Shown here one piece after another: positions 15,793-24,290 of a stretch of DNA of 35,499 nt. Position 1 is the stretch's first letter. The number at the start of each line of letters is the position of its first letter. Source of the stretch: Pseudomonadota bacterium (GTDB lineage Bacteria; Pseudomonadota; Gammaproteobacteria; JAKAQQ01); the NCBI GenBank assembly GCA_021798795.1, contig JAJZBR010000014.1:1-35499 (forward strand), given 5' to 3'. The notes below the pieces were generated by a model. The model was given only the letters and a program-made list of their open reading frames with translations. It was not told the DNA's origin and did no database searches. Both the position numbers and the translations under genes were made by a program.

Positions 15793-17160
15793 GAGTGATT
15801 TGAGCGCGGCAAGCAGTCGGTTCAGAACCTCCCGGGCATCTCCGTAGAGGAGGTAGGTTGTCTCAGCTGTGAAGAGGGGGTTCGCAACCCCGGCGAATCC
15901 GGTTCCCTGTCCACGCTTGATGACGAGTGTCTTGGGAGCATGGTCGACTTCAAGAATCGGCATGCCGAAAAGCGGGCTCCCCGGGTTATTGCGCGCATCC
16001 GGGTTGATGACATCGTTGGCTCCGATGACCAAGACCACGTCAACCTGGGAAAACTCGGGGTTGGCTTCCTCGAGATCCTGGATGAGTTCATAGGGGACGC
16101 CCGCTTCGGCCAAGAGGACATTCATGTGCCCCGGCATGCGCCCGGCAACCGGGTGGATCGGGAAGCGCACTTCGACTCCCTTGTGGATCAGCCACTCGGT
16201 CAGTTCCGCGAGCTTGTGCTGGGCTTGTGCAGTTGCGAGCCCGTACCCGGGGACGATCCTGATTTTCCGTGCGTAAGCCAGGCTGACTGCTGCATCCGTG
16301 AGATCCATCTCCTTACTCGCTTCAGCCTCACCCGTTCCTTTTTCCAGTGTCGCCCCGAAATGTGAAAAGAGAACCGCGCCGAGAGAGCGGTTCATGGCTT
16401 TGGCCATGAGTCGGGTGAGCAAGGTGCCCGAGGCGCCGACGACGGTACCGGCGATGAGCAGAGCAGGATTTCTGAGCAAGAGTCCATCGACGCCGACGGC
16501 CAGACCGGTCAGCGCGTTGTAAAACGAGATCACGACCGGCATGTCCGCTCCGCCGATCGGACCGGTACTGGCGATGCCGAGTCCCACGGCGAGGATGACG
16601 AAAATTGGGGTGAGATCCCGGGTTTGGGGCAGGGTAAAGAAACCCACCGCAAGGAGAGCGATCAATCCGAACCAGATGAGGTGGAGTTCGTTTTGGTGAC
16701 GGAATCGCCAGGGATGCCGAAGTCTGCCGGCCAGCTTGAGAAAAGCGATCAGGCTGCCACCGAACGACAGACTGCCGATGGTGAGCGCAATCAGTCCGAA
16801 TCCGAGTGTGAGACCCCGGAGTGAAGCCGGGTTCAGGAGCTCGGTTACGACAATGAGTGCGGCAGCGCCCCCGCCCAGTCCGTTGAACAGAGCGACCATC
16901 TGGGGCATCGCCGTCATGGCGATCCGGCGGCTCGTCAGCCATGCGACGCCGCCACCGAGAAGGATTGCAACCCCTGCCCATAACCAGGTTGCCGGTGCCA
17001 GATGACTGTAAACCGAGACATTCCCGACAACTGCGATCAGCATGCCCCATCCAGCCAGAACGATGCCGCGATGTGCGAATCGGGGATGGCTCATGGCCTT
17101 GATCCCGCCGATCAGGAGAGCGGATGCAACGAGATCCGAGAGCCCCGCCCATTCATTCAC
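15790..17160 (-). CDS. pntB: NAD(P) transhydrogenase beta subunit
   Basis: PntB carries the membrane domain II part and the NADP(H)-binding domain III of the proton-translocating transhydrogenase, which makes NADPH from NADH at the expense of proton-motive force. The 456-residue product has many N-terminal transmembrane helices with the GADMPVVISFYNALTG motif. The hydrophilic domain III contains VPGYGLATAQAQH, HPVAGRMPGHMNVLLAEA, and GANDVINPDAR followed by PGSPLFGMPILEV. The start is the GTG at 17160, eight bases inside the end of pntAB; a longer frame to 17247 has no family similarity in its extra part. Genes pntAA, pntAB and pntB overlap and form one operon. Confidence 0.95.
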   Translation of the reverse strand: MNEWAGLSDLVASALLIGGIKAMSHPRFAHRGIVLAGWGMLIAVVGNVSVYSHLAPATWLWAGVAILLGGGVAWLTSRRIAMTAMPQMVALFNGLGGGAAALIVVTELLNPASLRGLTLGFGLIALTIGSLSFGGSLIAFLKLAGRLRHPWRFRHQNELHLIWFGLIALLAVGFFTLPQTRDLTPIFVILAVGLGIASTGPIGGADMPVVISFYNALTGLAVGVDGLLLRNPALLIAGTVVGASGTLLTRLMAKAMNRSLGAVLFSHFGATLEKGTGEAEASKEMDLTDAAVSLAYARKIRIVPGYGLATAQAQHKLAELTEWLIHKGVEVRFPIHPVAGRMPGHMNVLLAEAGVPYELIQDLEEANPEFSQVDVVLVIGANDVINPDARNNPGSPLFGMPILEVDHAPKTLVIKRGQGTGFAGVANPLFTAETTYLLYGDAREVLNRLLAALKSL

Positions 17161-17443
17161 CGGGCGGCCCCTCCCCGCGTTTGGCGCGAAACAGTCGCAG
17201 CATCCGTTCGGTTGTGACGAATCCTCCCACGACGTTGGCGCTGGCAAGAACGATGCCTAGCCAGGCAACCGACTCGGCCCAGGGGCCCCGGGCACTGAAA
17301 AAGACCCAGAGCGAGCCCACGAGAACGATGCCATGAATGAAATTGGTACCCGACATGAGCGGTGTATGCAGAAGCGCGGGAACACGCGAGATGATTTCGT
17401 AGCCGGTAAACGCGGCGAGCAGAAAGACGAATGCCAGCATCAT
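17153..17443 (-). CDS. pntAB: NAD(P) transhydrogenase alpha-2 membrane subunit
   Basis: This 96-residue hydrophobic protein is the separate C-terminal membrane part of the alpha subunit in the three-subunit type of transhydrogenase; in E. coli it is fused to PntA. It contains the conserved GYEIISRVPALLHTPLMSG segment and GTNFIHGIVLVG. About three helices are visible, then a basic tail. The start ATG at 17443 overlaps the pntAA stop (ATGA), and its own stop lies inside the pntB start region, so all three are translationally coupled. A longer upstream frame exists but lies in pntAA. Confidence 0.93.
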   Translation of the reverse strand: MMLAFVFLLAAFTGYEIISRVPALLHTPLMSGTNFIHGIVLVGSLWVFFSARGPWAESVAWLGIVLASANVVGGFVTTERMLRLFRAKRGEGPPGE

Positions 17444-18558
17444 GGTGGGGAATCTCCCGAGGAGGCCAAAGGCGGATCGCCCCATGATCGAATTTTGCCC
17501 GCATGGGTCCAAAGTGTTTCGCGATAGATGGGATCGGACCAGTTGTTCGCGGAGGGATCCGCTTCGAGGGCCGGTTTCAGGAACTGCCAAAGGTTCCGGC
17601 AGTACATTTCGCTCGCATGCATCGGCAGATCCGAGGCAGCGGAGAGGGGAGCCAGTATGTTGACTCCCTGATGCGCGTACGTTTCCCCCGGTCGGCTGAG
17701 GGCACAGTTGCCCCCCTCGGATGCTGCCAGATCGACGATGACGCTTCCCGGGCGCATGGCGGAGACATCATCCTGGGTGATCAATCGGGGAGCAGGACGG
17801 CCCGGAACGAACGCGGCGCCGATGACAACGTCCGCATTCCGTATCCGGTCACACAGATGCTGCCGCTCGGCTGCCTGTTCGGCTGTCGTGAGTTCCCGGC
17901 TGTAACCCTTTTCAGTCGCAGCCTCCACTCCCGATTCCACCACACCGGCTCCGAGTGAGCGGATTTGCTCGCGTGCCTCGGCCCGGATGTCGTAGCCGGT
18001 CACCCGCGCTCCGAGTCTTCGGGCAGTTGCAATTGCCTGCAACCCGGCTACGCCCGCTCCGATGATCAAAACTTCCGCCGGGCGATAGGTACCGGCCGCA
18101 GTGGTCAGGAGCGGGAAAAGCCGTCCTGAAGTCGACGCAGCGAGGATCGCGGCTCGATAACCCGCGCAGGTGGCCTGCGAGGACAACGCATCCATGCCCT
18201 GAGCACGCGAGATTCGTGGCAGGTATTCCAGGGCAAAACTCGTCACGCCGTTTCTCGTGAACCTCCCTGCCAGTTCTGTATTGGCCCAGGGACGGATGAG
18301 GCCGACTACCCGGGTTCCGCTGCGTAGCCGCTCGGCGTGGGGCAGGCCGCCGAGCGTGAGGATCAGCTCGGCCGACTCGATCGCATCGGAGTCGGCGAGG
18401 CAGTCACCGTAGGCTTCGTCCGCAAAACCCGCGGCCCATCCCGCGCCCCGTTCAATCTGAACGGTGAGACCAAGCGACTGGAATCGTCCGATCATCGATG
18501 GAACCAGCGCAACACGCCGTTCCGAGAGAGAGACCAGAGAAGGGACGAATAGACGCAT
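17440..18558 (-). CDS. pntAA: NAD(P) transhydrogenase alpha-1 NAD-binding subunit
   Basis: This 372-residue soluble protein is domain I of the transhydrogenase, which binds NAD(H), and is related to alanine dehydrogenase. A Rossmann nucleotide-binding motif reads GAGVAGLQAIATARRLGA (about 167-184) and is followed by VTGYDIRAEAREQ. The conserved region with YLPRISRAQGMDALSSQAT is intact. It begins with ATG at 18558. A TACAAT hexamer (18594-18599 on the minus strand) lies about 36 bases upstream, but without a good -35. It is the first gene of pntAA-pntAB-pntB and is divergent from the HNH pseudogene/HNH region. Confidence 0.94.
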   Translation of the reverse strand: MRLFVPSLVSLSERRVALVPSMIGRFQSLGLTVQIERGAGWAAGFADEAYGDCLADSDAIESAELILTLGGLPHAERLRSGTRVVGLIRPWANTELAGRFTRNGVTSFALEYLPRISRAQGMDALSSQATCAGYRAAILAASTSGRLFPLLTTAAGTYRPAEVLIIGAGVAGLQAIATARRLGARVTGYDIRAEAREQIRSLGAGVVESGVEAATEKGYSRELTTAEQAAERQHLCDRIRNADVVIGAAFVPGRPAPRLITQDDVSAMRPGSVIVDLAASEGGNCALSRPGETYAHQGVNILAPLSAASDLPMHASEMYCRNLWQFLKPALEADPSANNWSDPIYRETLWTHAGKIRSWGDPPLASSGDSPP

Positions 18559-18661
18559 GTTAGGCGAAGCCGGACGGCCTATGGTTAGATGCGATTGTAA
18601 TCGATTGGCCGATCCGGGGCACTTATCCGGACGGACTCCGGGTCCGCCACCTTCGTGCCCG

Positions 18662-18814
18662 CTCTATTGCCCGAACCAGCGGATGCGGCGATCGATCCTG
18701 CGGGACGCCCCGCCCAAGTGGATCGGGTACCGGGAGCCCGTGAAACAACACTGCCCCGTTGAGATTTGTGCGGCCTTTGGACAGACGCTCTGCCACATTT
18801 GGGGGTGGCCTTGA
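18662..18814 (+). pseudogene. Decayed partial duplicate of the HNH endonuclease 5' end
   Basis: This stretch repeats the first ~50 codons of the HNH gene that starts 191 bases further on. Its frame reads KWIGYREPVKQHCPVEICAAFGQTLCHI, ended by a stop at 18812-18814, against EWIGYQESVKLHCLDEVCAAFGQTLYHI in the intact gene. The counterpart of the start ATG is CTC, small indels shift the alignment near codon 10, and homology stops just after CHIW. It is a tandem duplicate that has lost start, catalytic part and frame. Confidence 0.7.
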
Positions 18815-18852
18815 TTTTCCCGATACGGGCGATCCCGTGTACAATCGGCTCC

Positions 18853-19443
18853 ATGTACTCCCTGAACCAGCAGGTGCTGCGCACCGATCCCGCGGGCGTG
18901 CCGCTCGAGTGGATCGGGTACCAGGAGTCTGTGAAACTGCACTGCCTCGATGAGGTCTGTGCGGCCTTTGGACAGACGCTCTACCACATCCGGGGCGGGA
19001 TCAATGCGCTCACCGGACGGCAGAGTTGCATCACGATTCATGCGATACTCGCGACGCGGACGGACCGCGGACTCTACGAACGGCTGTTTCGGGACTACAT
19101 CCCTCCACTCAGCAACCGGGCGCTCTTCCGCCGTGACGCGCAACTTTGCTTGTATTGCGGCGAGACGCATCTTTCGATCCATCTGTCCCGTGACCATGTC
19201 ACACCGCTTTCACGTGGCGGGCGTGACGAATGGACCAACTCGGTGACCGCGTGCAAACGTTGCAATAATCGCAAGGCGGGGCGGACACCCGAGGAGGCCG
19301 GAATGGCCCTTCTGGCCATTCCCTTCGTCCCGAACCACGCGGAATACATATATTTGAAGGGGCGGCGGGTCCTCGCGGATCAGATGGAGTTTCTAAAGGC
19401 GCATTTCCCCCGCGCCAGCCCGCTTTTTTCCCGCAACTCCTGA
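18853..19443 (+). CDS. HNH endonuclease family protein
   Basis: This 196-residue protein has a C-terminal HNH nuclease domain: CLYC (C99, C102), RDHVTPLSRGG (D114, H115), W127-N129 and ACKRCN (C134, C137, N138), the zinc-bound form of the fold. A further conserved segment near the end reads YIYLKGRRVLADQMEFL. The substrate is unknown; HNH proteins of this type occur alone in many proteobacteria and need not belong to a defence system. The N-terminal part (about 1-90) has no catalytic motif that I recognise. The ATG at 18853 is used; a TACAAT hexamer ends just 7 bases before it, so a leaderless transcript is possible. The 5' end is duplicated upstream as a pseudogene. Confidence 0.88.
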   Translation: MYSLNQQVLRTDPAGVPLEWIGYQESVKLHCLDEVCAAFGQTLYHIRGGINALTGRQSCITIHAILATRTDRGLYERLFRDYIPPLSNRALFRRDAQLCLYCGETHLSIHLSRDHVTPLSRGGRDEWTNSVTACKRCNNRKAGRTPEEAGMALLAIPFVPNHAEYIYLKGRRVLADQMEFLKAHFPRASPLFSRNS

Positions 19444-19532
19444 GCCAGGCTCTTGCGTCATGCCCCGTGTGCGAAAATAGGCCCGGTTCGCCCGTTGTCA
19501 TGGGCACTGATGGTTTTCTTGGTGGCGGCAGG

Positions 19533-20237
19533 ATGCAGCAGAGTGGGTCCAGATGGCATCGCGCGCCCGGGAGAGTAACGCCCGCATGGGGGATCTTGAC
19601 CGTGTCGGCGGTTCTCCTCCTCGCCATGCCGGCACTGGCCGTGTCGGCACCGGAGTCATCGCTCGCCGCCGCGATCGACTTCAGTGGCAGTCACGCCGTT
19701 TTTTCACTTGCTGGAACGCCAGTCGCTACCGATTACAGCGAAATCGGGTTGACGGTTCGCCAATGGTTCATACCGGATGTATTGAGTCTGGGCATCCGGG
19801 GTGGGTACCTCAATGTCACGCAGGATGCAAACCAGGATTTGCATGGATCCAGTCTTTCTGGAGCATACGGGGGTCTCGATGTCGACTGGCATATCACCTG
19901 GACGTCTTGGTTCGGGTTTGCAGCCTATGGGAGTGAAACCTATCACCGGGCTACCGCGCAGTTTTCGGGTCAACCGCTTCGGATCCGGTGGTTCGGCTTT
20001 CACGCGAGGATGGGGCCCCTCGTGCATATCGGGTTCCTGAGCGTCGGCCTCGGCGCGTTTTACCGGGAGGCCCATGGCGACAGGTCCGTCTCCGCCAGCT
20101 CGTCAGTGTTTTCTGCGAGCCAGGCGGGACCCTTTGTCAGTCTCGCACTGGCCACGGGTTCGCACGGGCGTGTCAAACTGGTTGGCGAGGGCGGGAGCTG
20201 GCACACCTACCTTCTGTCGTTCCGCTATGGTTTCTGA
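19533..20237 (+). CDS. Putative outer-membrane beta-barrel protein
   Basis: This protein of about 234 residues has an N-terminal signal peptide with a hydrophobic core ILTVSAVLLLAMPALA. The rest shows alternating polar/hydrophobic beta-strand patterns rich in Gly, Tyr, Trp and Phe (such as GAYGGLDVDWHITW and SLALATGSHG). It ends in RYGF; a terminal Phe is the usual signal for outer-membrane insertion. I do not recognise a specific family. The start is chosen at ATG 19533; an in-frame ATG at 19500 would add eleven residues. Its stop lies inside the start region of ttcA, so the two are probably transcribed together. Confidence 0.7.
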   Translation: MQQSGSRWHRAPGRVTPAWGILTVSAVLLLAMPALAVSAPESSLAAAIDFSGSHAVFSLAGTPVATDYSEIGLTVRQWFIPDVLSLGIRGGYLNVTQDANQDLHGSSLSGAYGGLDVDWHITWTSWFGFAAYGSETYHRATAQFSGQPLRIRWFGFHARMGPLVHIGFLSVGLGAFYREAHGDRSVSASSSVFSASQAGPFVSLALATGSHGRVKLVGEGGSWHTYLLSFRYGF

Positions 20238-21123
20238 GCTGCAACCCGATTCTCATGGGGGGCCATCGCGCGTGAGCCAGAGACTCGAGAATCGCCTGCG
20301 CAAGCGAGTTGCGCAGGCGATCCATGATTTTTCCATGATCGAAGAGGGCGACCGGATCCTGGTGGCGCTCTCGGGTGGCAAGGATTCCTACACCCTGCTC
20401 GAGCTGCTGAGGCAGCTCCAGATCCGTGCACCCATCCGGTTTGAACTGCTCGCCGTTCATCTTGACCAAAAACAGCCGGGCTTCCCGACGGCAGTGCTGA
20501 CCGAGTATCTCGCGCATGCGAACATTCCCCATGCAATCATTGAGCAGGATACCTTCCGGGTCGTGGCACGCGTGATTCCGGAAGGAAGTAATCGCTGCGG
20601 GCTTTGTTCCCGATTGCGTCGGGGTGCACTTTACGAATGGGCCCGGCGGCATGGCTATGACAAGATTGCCTTGGGTCATCATCAGGATGACTTGCTCGAA
20701 ACCTTCTTTTTAAATCTTTTCCATGGTGGACGAGTGGCCACCATGCCACCCAAGCTGCTTTCGGATGATGGGAGCATCATCGTTATTCGCCCGCTTGCCT
20801 ACTGCGAGGAACACGACATCGCCCGCTATGCCCGATCCAGGGCTTTTCCCGTCATTCCATGCAAAGTCTGTGGCAGTCAGGATCGTCTGGAGCGGGTGGC
20901 CATGAAACGGATGATCGACAACTGGCGTCGCGAGAACCCGGAGCGGATTTCCTCAATTGCCACTGCGTTGCAACATGTCTCGCCCTCCCATCTTCTCGAT
21001 CGGACCATCTGGGATTTTGCCGGTCTCAGGAGTAAGGAGCCTGTGTGCACGGGGGAGGATCGCGTGACTCGGGAGACCGAGATCCGCTCTGTGCCGGCCG
21101 CGGAATGGAGGGAAACAGTGTGA
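20227..21123 (+). CDS. ttcA: tRNA 2-thiocytidine synthetase TtcA
   Basis: TtcA makes 2-thiocytidine at position 32 of certain tRNAs, using ATP and an iron-sulfur cluster. The 298-residue protein has the PP-loop SGGKDS (49-54), the cluster CxxC pairs CGLC (C124, C127) and CKVC (C212, C215), and the GHHQDD segment around 150-155. All key residues are present. The ATG at 20227 overlaps the end of the preceding outer-membrane gene; a GTG at 20272 is an alternative start. Its stop overlaps the queD start (GTGA), linking it to another tRNA-modification gene. The C-terminal extension after the conserved core is variable in the family. Confidence 0.95.
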   Translation: MVSELQPDSHGGPSRVSQRLENRLRKRVAQAIHDFSMIEEGDRILVALSGGKDSYTLLELLRQLQIRAPIRFELLAVHLDQKQPGFPTAVLTEYLAHANIPHAIIEQDTFRVVARVIPEGSNRCGLCSRLRRGALYEWARRHGYDKIALGHHQDDLLETFFLNLFHGGRVATMPPKLLSDDGSIIVIRPLAYCEEHDIARYARSRAFPVIPCKVCGSQDRLERVAMKRMIDNWRRENPERISSIATALQHVSPSHLLDRTIWDFAGLRSKEPVCTGEDRVTRETEIRSVPAAEWRETV

Positions 21124-21479
21124 AAACGACGATATACAAGATTTTCAGTCTCGAGAGCGCTCATTTCCTGCCTGCTGTCCCGATCGGGCATCCTTGTGCA
21201 CGCGTCCACGGGCATTCCTTCCACATCACGGTTCATCTGCGCGGCCGGGTTGATCCCGGAACCGGTTGGATCATTGATTTTGGGAAGGTGCGGGAAGCGT
21301 TTGAACCGATTCGCCAGCAACTCGATCACCATACGCTGAATGAAGTGGCGGGCCTCGAAAACCCCACTTCTGAAAATCTGGCACATTTCATCTATCTTCA
21401 TCTCAAGCCGGATCTCCCGGCGCTTTATCGGGTCGAGGTCGGGGAGACCTGCACAGCTGGCGCAGCCATTGAGGAATGA
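21120..21479 (+). CDS. queD: 6-carboxy-5,6,7,8-tetrahydropterin synthase (QueD)
   Basis: QueD makes 6-carboxytetrahydropterin from dihydroneopterin triphosphate, an early step toward queuosine and other 7-deazaguanines. The 119-residue protein starts at GTG 21120, overlapping the ttcA stop by four bases, with a GGAGGG ribosome site. Zinc ligands H15, H30 and H32 and the catalytic C26 are seen in SAHFLP and HPCARVHGHSF. The DH pair (69-70) and the E109 region (VGETCTAG) are also present. Length and motifs are those of the QueD/PTPS-I family. No other queuosine genes are in the window. Confidence 0.93.
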   Translation: MKTTIYKIFSLESAHFLPAVPIGHPCARVHGHSFHITVHLRGRVDPGTGWIIDFGKVREAFEPIRQQLDHHTLNEVAGLENPTSENLAHFIYLHLKPDLPALYRVEVGETCTAGAAIEE

Positions 21480-21571
21480 CGGAGAGTACCCTTGACCGAG
21501 TGCTGACCGGCAAGTGGTAAGATGCGAGTGGGCTCAGGCGATTCATGCCTTCCGGCAGGGTGGAGGTTTTG

Positions 21572-22153
21572 ATGGCACGCAAATCCAGCTATCAAGTGGG
21601 CGGGTGGATTCTCGCGGCGCTCATGTTGACCATTGCACCCATGGGGCATGCCCGTCGGGTGGATTCGGTGACCGTTCCGGATCATCTGACGGTCGGATCG
21701 GTTCGACTGGTTCTGAATGGCGCGGGGGTTCGCTATTACGCGATATTTTTCAGTGTCTATGTCGGGGCGCTCTACCTCGAGCATCCGACGCATCAGGTTA
21801 AGATTGCGCTTCACGAACCGGGACCGAACCGGGTCGCCATGTATTTTCTCCGTGGCGTGAGCGCGAGCCAACTCCGCTCGGCCTGGCGCAAAGGATTCCG
21901 CCGGAACGATTCGCAAGCGACGCGCAAGCGGCTCGGATCCGAAATCCGCTCTTTTGTCGGTCTCTGGCATCCGCTCAAAGATCACGCTCGCGTCTTCCTC
22001 GACTACATCCCCAAACAAGGGACCCGGGTACTCATCAATGGCCGGCTGAGTGGAACCTTCCCGGGACGGGCATTTCACGAGGCGCTGCTCCGGATCTGGT
22101 TGGGTCCGCATCCTCCCACCCATGCCCTCAAACGGCGGATGCTCGGGCGTTAA
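21572..22153 (+). CDS. Chalcone isomerase-fold periplasmic protein
   Basis: This 193-residue protein begins with a signal peptide (hydrophobic stretch GGWILAALMLTIAPMGHA). It continues with a chalcone-isomerase-like domain: LVLNGAGVRYYAIFFSVYVGALYLEHP, then MYFLRG, and the C-terminal GTRVLINGRLSGTFPGRAFHEALLRIWLG. The family is widespread in bacteria and its function there is unclear; plant chalcone isomerase activity should not be assumed. The ATG at 21572 is chosen because a GGAGG ribosome site lies six bases before it; an upstream in-frame ATG at 21545 lacks one. Its stop overlaps the stop of convergent cysQ (22150-22153). Confidence 0.85.
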   Translation: MARKSSYQVGGWILAALMLTIAPMGHARRVDSVTVPDHLTVGSVRLVLNGAGVRYYAIFFSVYVGALYLEHPTHQVKIALHEPGPNRVAMYFLRGVSASQLRSAWRKGFRRNDSQATRKRLGSEIRSFVGLWHPLKDHARVFLDYIPKQGTRVLINGRLSGTFPGRAFHEALLRIWLGPHPPTHALKRRMLGR

Positions 22154-23001
22154 GGATCGGGTGATCCGTGGTTTGTCTCCACGCGGATCCGCTCGGGCAG
22201 GAGTCTCCGATCCCCGTAGGCCAGAAAGAAGGGGTTGCGTAGGGACGGCTTTTGGTTGTATTGCAGCCGGTTGAAATCCAGCGTGGTCACGGAGCCCCCA
22301 GCAGCTTCGAGTACGCACTGCCCGGCTGCCGTGTCCCACTCGCAGGTCGGGCCCAGGCGGACGTAGAGATCTGCCGCGCCGGATGCGATGCGCGCAAATT
22401 TGAGCGAACTGCCAAGTCCGAGGCGCTCGTGGGGTGGCAGCTGCTCCAAAAAATGCTCGAGGCGCGCGTCGCTATGCGAACGGCTTGCGAGTACCCGTGG
22501 GGGCACACGACCGACCGATTTGCAGCAGAGCCTGCCCCATGGATTCCCGGTTTCGGAGCCGAATGCGCCCACTCCGAGAAGTCCGAAGTAGCTTTCCTGA
22601 AGGGCGGGGGCGTGGATGACGCCGAAGAGGGCGACCCCGTCTTCGATGAGCGCGATATTGACGGTAAACTCGCCGTTACGTTTGACGAACTCCCGGGTCC
22701 CATCGAGCGGATCGATGAGCCAGTAACGGGACCAGGTTTGCCGTTCCGCCCACGGGATCTCGGTCCCTTCCTCGGACAAGACCGGCAATCCGGGAGACAG
22801 GCCGGCGAGCCCCTCCTTGAGTATGCGATGCGCTTCGAGATCCGCCAGAGTGAGCGGGCTCCGGTCGGCTTTTTTCTCGATGGCAAAATCCATCTTGTAG
22901 ATGGTCAAGATCCGATCCCCCGCGAGGCGTGCCAGCTTGAGCACTTCGGGATAAAGATCGCACGCCAACTCGATGGATCGCATGAGGGGCGAGCGTATCA
23001 T
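22150..23001 (-). CDS. cysQ: 3'(2'),5'-bisphosphate nucleotidase CysQ
   Basis: CysQ removes the 3' phosphate of PAP and PAPS in sulfate assimilation; it belongs to the inositol-monophosphatase fold. The 283-residue product has the metal-binding motifs LSEEG (about 96-99), DPLDGT (117-122) and the C-terminal CEWDTAAGQ. All three are intact, so it should be active. The start is ATG 23001 or ATG 22983; neither has a strong ribosome site. It converges on the chalcone-isomerase-fold gene with overlapping stop codons and is divergent from the acyl-CoA dehydrogenase gene across about 134 bases. Confidence 0.92.
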   Translation of the reverse strand: MIRSPLMRSIELACDLYPEVLKLARLAGDRILTIYKMDFAIEKKADRSPLTLADLEAHRILKEGLAGLSPGLPVLSEEGTEIPWAERQTWSRYWLIDPLDGTREFVKRNGEFTVNIALIEDGVALFGVIHAPALQESYFGLLGVGAFGSETGNPWGRLCCKSVGRVPPRVLASRSHSDARLEHFLEQLPPHERLGLGSSLKFARIASGAADLYVRLGPTCEWDTAAGQCVLEAAGGSVTTLDFNRLQYNQKPSLRNPFFLAYGDRRLLPERIRVETNHGSPDP

Positions 23002-23135
23002 AGGTTCCGGTGGAACTTCCGGAATAACCGGTCGGGGCGGTCAGGAAGCTAACTCGTGCGGCAGGTGCGCCCCACCGTTTGGGGACCGGATTCCGGTATC
23101 ATGAGACCCTCTTGCTTTTTCCAGAGGATCGATCC

Positions 23136-24290
23136 ATGTCTCCCGAAGATTTCTGCGCAGTCGGCCCGGAACTCGGGGAAGAGGAGCGTCTGGTTCAGCA
23201 GACGGTTGCCCGCTTCGTCGACGACCGCGCCCTGCCGGTCATCCCCGAGGCATTTGAAGCCGGGCGCTTCCCTTCCGAACTCATTCCTGAGATCGGTGCA
23301 TTGGGTATCCTGGGCAGTTCGGTGCACGGGTATGGATGCCCTGGTTTGAGTGGTATGGCCTATGGGGTGATCTGCGAAGAGCTTGAGCGGGGCGACAGTG
23401 GGCTCAGAAGTTTTGTATCGGTTCAGTCAAGCCTGGTCATGTATCCCATAGCCGCCTATGGGTCGGAGGAGCAGAAACAGATCTGGTTGCCCAAGTTGGC
23501 CCGTGCCCAGGCGATCGGGTGTTTTGGGTTGACCGAGCCCCAGGGTGGTTCCGACCCATCCGCGATGCAGACGCGTGCCTCGCGCAAAGGCCGTGATTGG
23601 ATTTTGAACGGCTCGAAGATGTGGATCACGAACGGTTCAATTGCAGATCTTGCGGTCGTTTGGGCGCAAACCGATGATGGCGTTCGAGGGTTTCTGGTGG
23701 AGAACGACCGCCCGGGATTTCGCACGCAGGAGATCAAACACAAGCTTTCCCTGCGGGCGTCCATTACCTCTGCCCTGTTCCTGGATCAGGTCACCGTGCC
23801 CGAGTCCAATCGCCTGCCTGATGCGGTGGGTCTCAAGGCGCCTCTGTCGTGCCTTACCCAGGCACGGTATGGAATTGCCTGGGGGGCTCTGGGCGCGGCC
23901 CGATCCTGTCTGACGACTGCGCTGGAGTACGCTTCTACGAGGCAACTCTTCGGCCGGCCGCTCACTGCCACACAAACGATCCAGCGGCGTCTCGCCGATA
24001 TGGTGCGCGAGCTGACACTCGCCCGTCTTCTGGCCTGGCGCCTCGGCCAACTCAAGGACGCAGGGCGGCTTGATCCCGCTCAGGTCTCTCTCGCGAAATG
24101 GAACAATGTGCGCATGGCTCTCGAGGTTGCACGCGATGCGCGTGATCTCCTGGGCGGCGCCGGGATCACGACGGAGTTTTCGCCCCTTCGCCACGCGCTC
24201 AACCTGGAAAGCGTCATGACTTATGAAGGGACCGAAACCATTCACGAGTTGATCGTGGGCAAGGCGATCACCGGCGTCGATGCCTTCTGA
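23136..24290 (+). CDS. Glutaryl-CoA dehydrogenase-like acyl-CoA dehydrogenase
   Basis: This 384-residue flavoenzyme of the acyl-CoA dehydrogenase fold most resembles glutaryl-CoA dehydrogenase, which turns glutaryl-CoA to crotonyl-CoA. It shares with that enzyme the string DSGLRSFVSVQSSLVMYPI, whose Arg-Ser pair (R91, S92) matches the glutaryl-binding Arg/Ser of human GCDH. It also shares GCFGLTEPQGGSDPSAM and RYGIAWGALGAA. The catalytic Glu is in TYEGT (E364), just before the C-terminal ITGVDAF. The ATG at 23136 has GAGGAT upstream. The next gene starts ten bases before this stop, so they are coupled. Assignment to glutaryl-CoA is by motif similarity and is not proven. Confidence 0.82.
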   Translation: MSPEDFCAVGPELGEEERLVQQTVARFVDDRALPVIPEAFEAGRFPSELIPEIGALGILGSSVHGYGCPGLSGMAYGVICEELERGDSGLRSFVSVQSSLVMYPIAAYGSEEQKQIWLPKLARAQAIGCFGLTEPQGGSDPSAMQTRASRKGRDWILNGSKMWITNGSIADLAVVWAQTDDGVRGFLVENDRPGFRTQEIKHKLSLRASITSALFLDQVTVPESNRLPDAVGLKAPLSCLTQARYGIAWGALGAARSCLTTALEYASTRQLFGRPLTATQTIQRRLADMVRELTLARLLAWRLGQLKDAGRLDPAQVSLAKWNNVRMALEVARDARDLLGGAGITTEFSPLRHALNLESVMTYEGTETIHELIVGKAITGVDAF

